Shown here piece by piece: positions 7,260 to 8,948 of a stretch of 8,948 nucleotides of DNA (positions are counted from its first letter, which is position 1; every line of letters starts with the position of its first letter). Below the pieces are notes generated by a model. It was not told the origin of the DNA, did no database searches, and was given only the letters and a program-made list of their open reading frames with translations. The stretch is from Ghiorsea sp. (GTDB lineage: Bacteria; Pseudomonadota; Zetaproteobacteria; Mariprofundales; Mariprofundaceae): contig JALUHL010000146.1 of assembly GCA_027053695.1 (NCBI GenBank), positions 368 to 9,315 of the forward strand, written 5' to 3'. The translations under genes and the position numbers were made by a program.

Positions 7260-8551
7260 TCGATCGCAAAGCGCTGCGCAGCAATGCTGCAGCCATGGAA
7301 GAAGCATTAAAAAAGCGCGGTCTAAACACTGTAGCGGAAGGCTCTGCTTGGGCTAAAGCATTGCTGTTGGATGCCAAGCAACGCAAACTCAAAACTGAAT
7401 CTGAAAACCTACAAGCTGAACGCAACCGCGTTTCTAAGCTGATTGGGCAAAAGAAAGGTGCAGGTGAAGATGCATCAGCTGAGCTTAAACGCATGGGCGA
7501 AGTCGCCAAAGAAGCCAAAGCACTTGATGCTAAAGCTAAAGAAGCCGAAGCTGCATTTAACTTCGCCCTTTTAGAAATCCCCAATATTCCTCATGAGTCT
7601 GTACCTGAAGGCAAAGATGAGAGTGAGAATCAAGAGCTTAAAACTTGGGGTGCACCGCGCACCGATGAAGTACCTGCCCATTGGGATATTGGCGAAGGTT
7701 TGGGCATTTTAGACTTTGATACGGGTGCTAAACTGGCTGGTAGCCGTTTTTCAGTGCTCAAAGGTGCTGGCGCACGCTTAGAGCGGGCTTTGATGCAGTT
7801 TATGCTTGATACCCATGCCGACAAACATGGCTATGAAGAAGTTTGGGTGCCTGCGATTGCCAACCGCAAAACCATGACAGGTACTGGTCAACTTCCCAAA
7901 TTTGAAGATGATGCCTACCGTTTGGATGGTGAAGATGCTTTCCTCATTCCTACAGCTGAAGTACCTGTAACCAATATGTATCAAGATAGCATTCTTGAAG
8001 CAGAACAACTCCCCATCAAACATTGCGCCTATACACCATGTTTTCGCCGTGAAGCAGGCTCTGCAGGCCGTGATACGCGGGGCATGATTCGACAGCATCA
8101 GTTTGATAAAGTGGAATTGGTGCAACTTGTGCATCCTGATACTGCTTTAGAAGCACTTGATGACTTATTAAGTCATGCCATAGCTATTCTTGAGGCTTTA
8201 GAGCTTCCCTATCGCTTGGTCAATTTATGTTCTGGTGATTTGGGTTTTGCAGCGGAAAAAACATTTGATTTGGAAGTTTGGCTACCCAGCCAAAATACTT
8301 ATCGTGAAATATCTTCATGCTCTTCTTGCGGACAATTCCAAGGCAGACGCGCAGGTATTCGCTTTCGTGATGATGTTGGTAAACCGCAAGCCGTGGCAAC
8401 CTTAAACGGCTCTGGTTTAGCCATTGGTCGCACTCTTGTCGCCATCTTAGAAAATTATTGGCAAGAAGATGGTAGTGTGCTTATCCCTAAAGTGTTACAA
8501 CCTTATATGGGTGGCTTAGAAAAAATCGTTAAAGGTGCGCACCATGCTTAA
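7256..8551 (+). CDS. serS: Serine--tRNA ligase (seryl-tRNA synthetase)
   Basis: SerS is the cytosolic class II synthetase that activates serine with ATP and charges tRNA-Ser, and also tRNA-Sec where present. The 431-residue length is typical. Residues ~1-105 form the charged N-terminal helical arm (the long coiled coil that grips the tRNA variable arm), rich in Lys, Glu and Ala. The catalytic core follows, with TAEVPVTN (233-240), motif 2 [21 protein letters not shown] (263-283) and motif 3 [19 protein letters not shown] (384-402). The EISSCS serine/ATP-binding segment is at 351-356. Its continuation, [15 protein letters not shown], differs from the more usual N-x-x-DFQARR form. The ATG shares ATGA with the gyrA stop (4-base overlap), and AAGGAAG (7240-7246) lies nine bases upstream, so translational coupling to gyrA is likely. 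Confidence 0.96.
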   Translation: MIDRKALRSNAAAMEEALKKRGLNTVAEGSAWAKALLLDAKQRKLKTESENLQAERNRVSKLIGQKKGAGEDASAELKRMGEVAKEAKALDAKAKEAEAAFNFALLEIPNIPHESVPEGKDESENQELKTWGAPRTDEVPAHWDIGEGLGILDFDTGAKLAGSRFSVLKGAGARLERALMQFMLDTHADKHGYEEVWVPAIANRKTMTGTGQLPKFEDDAYRLDGEDAFLIPTAEVPVTNMYQDSILEAEQLPIKHCAYTPCFRREAGSAGRDTRGMIRQHQFDKVELVQLVHPDTALEALDDLLSHAIAILEALELPYRLVNLCSGDLGFAAEKTFDLEVWLPSQNTYREISSCSSCGQFQGRRAGIRFRDDVGKPQAVATLNGSGLAIGRTLVAILENYWQEDGSVLIPKVLQPYMGGLEKIVKGAHHA

Positions 8552-8948
8552 ATATTTCACCATAGCAGCTTTCGCATGGCTGCTTAGCGCATGTGCTACG
8601 GATACCTTGACGCTAACAGAATCTGCTGAAAATGATTACCACAAGGCTGAACGGCTGATTGCCGATAATTTTAATGGTCGCGCAGCACTCTACCTTGGCA
8701 AATTCACAGCCAAATACCCATACAGTCAATATACAACGCCTGCGGAGCTTCTGCGCATCAAAGCCGCATACAATAATGAAGAATTTATTCTGAGTGAAAC
8801 CCTAAGTAAGAGGTTTTTAGAGGCGCATCCCGACCACCCTAAACTCGATTATGTGCAATATACGCTTGCCATGAGCTATTTTCATCAATCCGAAAGCGCA
8901 TACCATGAACAAGTTTTTTCCAAAAAAGCTAGAGATGCTTTTATAGCA
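8544..8948 (+). CDS. bamD: Outer membrane protein assembly factor BamD, lipoprotein (partial, C-terminus beyond window)
   Basis: BamD is the essential lipoprotein partner of BamA in the outer-membrane beta-barrel assembly machine and faces the periplasm. The reading frame is open from ATG at 8544 to the window edge, 135 codons. A short signal peptide ([17 protein letters not shown]) ends in the lipobox LSAC with Cys17 as the predicted lipidated residue. After it come TPR-like helices: [32 protein letters not shown], and then [24 protein letters not shown] (in two parts). This last region aligns with E. coli BamD RFIRLNPTHPNIDYVMY. Most of the family's usual ~240-260 residues are present or implied; the C-terminal half is cut off. 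AAAGGTG (8531-8537) sits six bases before the ATG. The start overlaps the serS stop by 8 bases, so it belongs to the same transcript. Confidence 0.88.
   Translation, partial: MLKYFTIAAFAWLLSACATDTLTLTESAENDYHKAERLIADNFNGRAALYLGKFTAKYPYSQYTTPAELLRIKAAYNNEEFILSETLSKRFLEAHPDHPKLDYVQYTLAMSYFHQSESAYHEQVFSKKARDAFIA

Overview
The window looks like ordinary core chromosome from a Gram-negative proteobacterium. The evidence is a BamD-type outer-membrane assembly lipoprotein gene, a MaeB-type malic enzyme with a phosphotransacetylase-like tail, a GyrA with an acidic C-terminal tail, and a large FAD-linked oxidase with a DUF3683-like N-terminus. From memory, that last family is commonest in beta-, gamma- and related proteobacteria. 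Base composition is moderate to AT-leaning and even across the genes. The genus cannot be fixed from sequence alone; a beta- or zetaproteobacterium-like lineage is only a guess. I see no mobile element, CRISPR array, tRNA or rRNA.

Layout. Positions 1-1439 (minus strand) carry the first ~479 codons of a large FAD/FMN-binding oxidoreductase. It starts at GTG and runs off the left edge. A 180-base divergent control region (1440-1619) separates it from a plus-strand block. That block holds maeB (1620-3899), a Crp/Fnr-family regulator (3918-4604), gyrA (4692-7259), serS (7256-8551) and the start of bamD (8544 to the right edge). maeB and the regulator are 18 bases apart and almost certainly co-transcribed. 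The 87-base gap before gyrA holds a possible promoter and a small inverted repeat, so gyrA may begin a second unit. gyrA/serS overlap by 4 bases (ATGA) and serS/bamD by 8 bases, which points to tight translational coupling.

Functional reading. The left half is central carbon and redox metabolism. It pairs a flavin-dependent oxidase, probably acting on a 2-hydroxy acid, with malic enzyme (malate to pyruvate plus NADPH), and with a cysteine-free Crp/Fnr regulator whose effector pocket looks like a cyclic-nucleotide site. The right half is housekeeping: DNA supercoiling (GyrA), serine-tRNA charging (SerS) and outer-membrane protein insertion (BamD). I found no convincing undescribed system. The observations below are modest ones about regulation, gene order and local residue changes.
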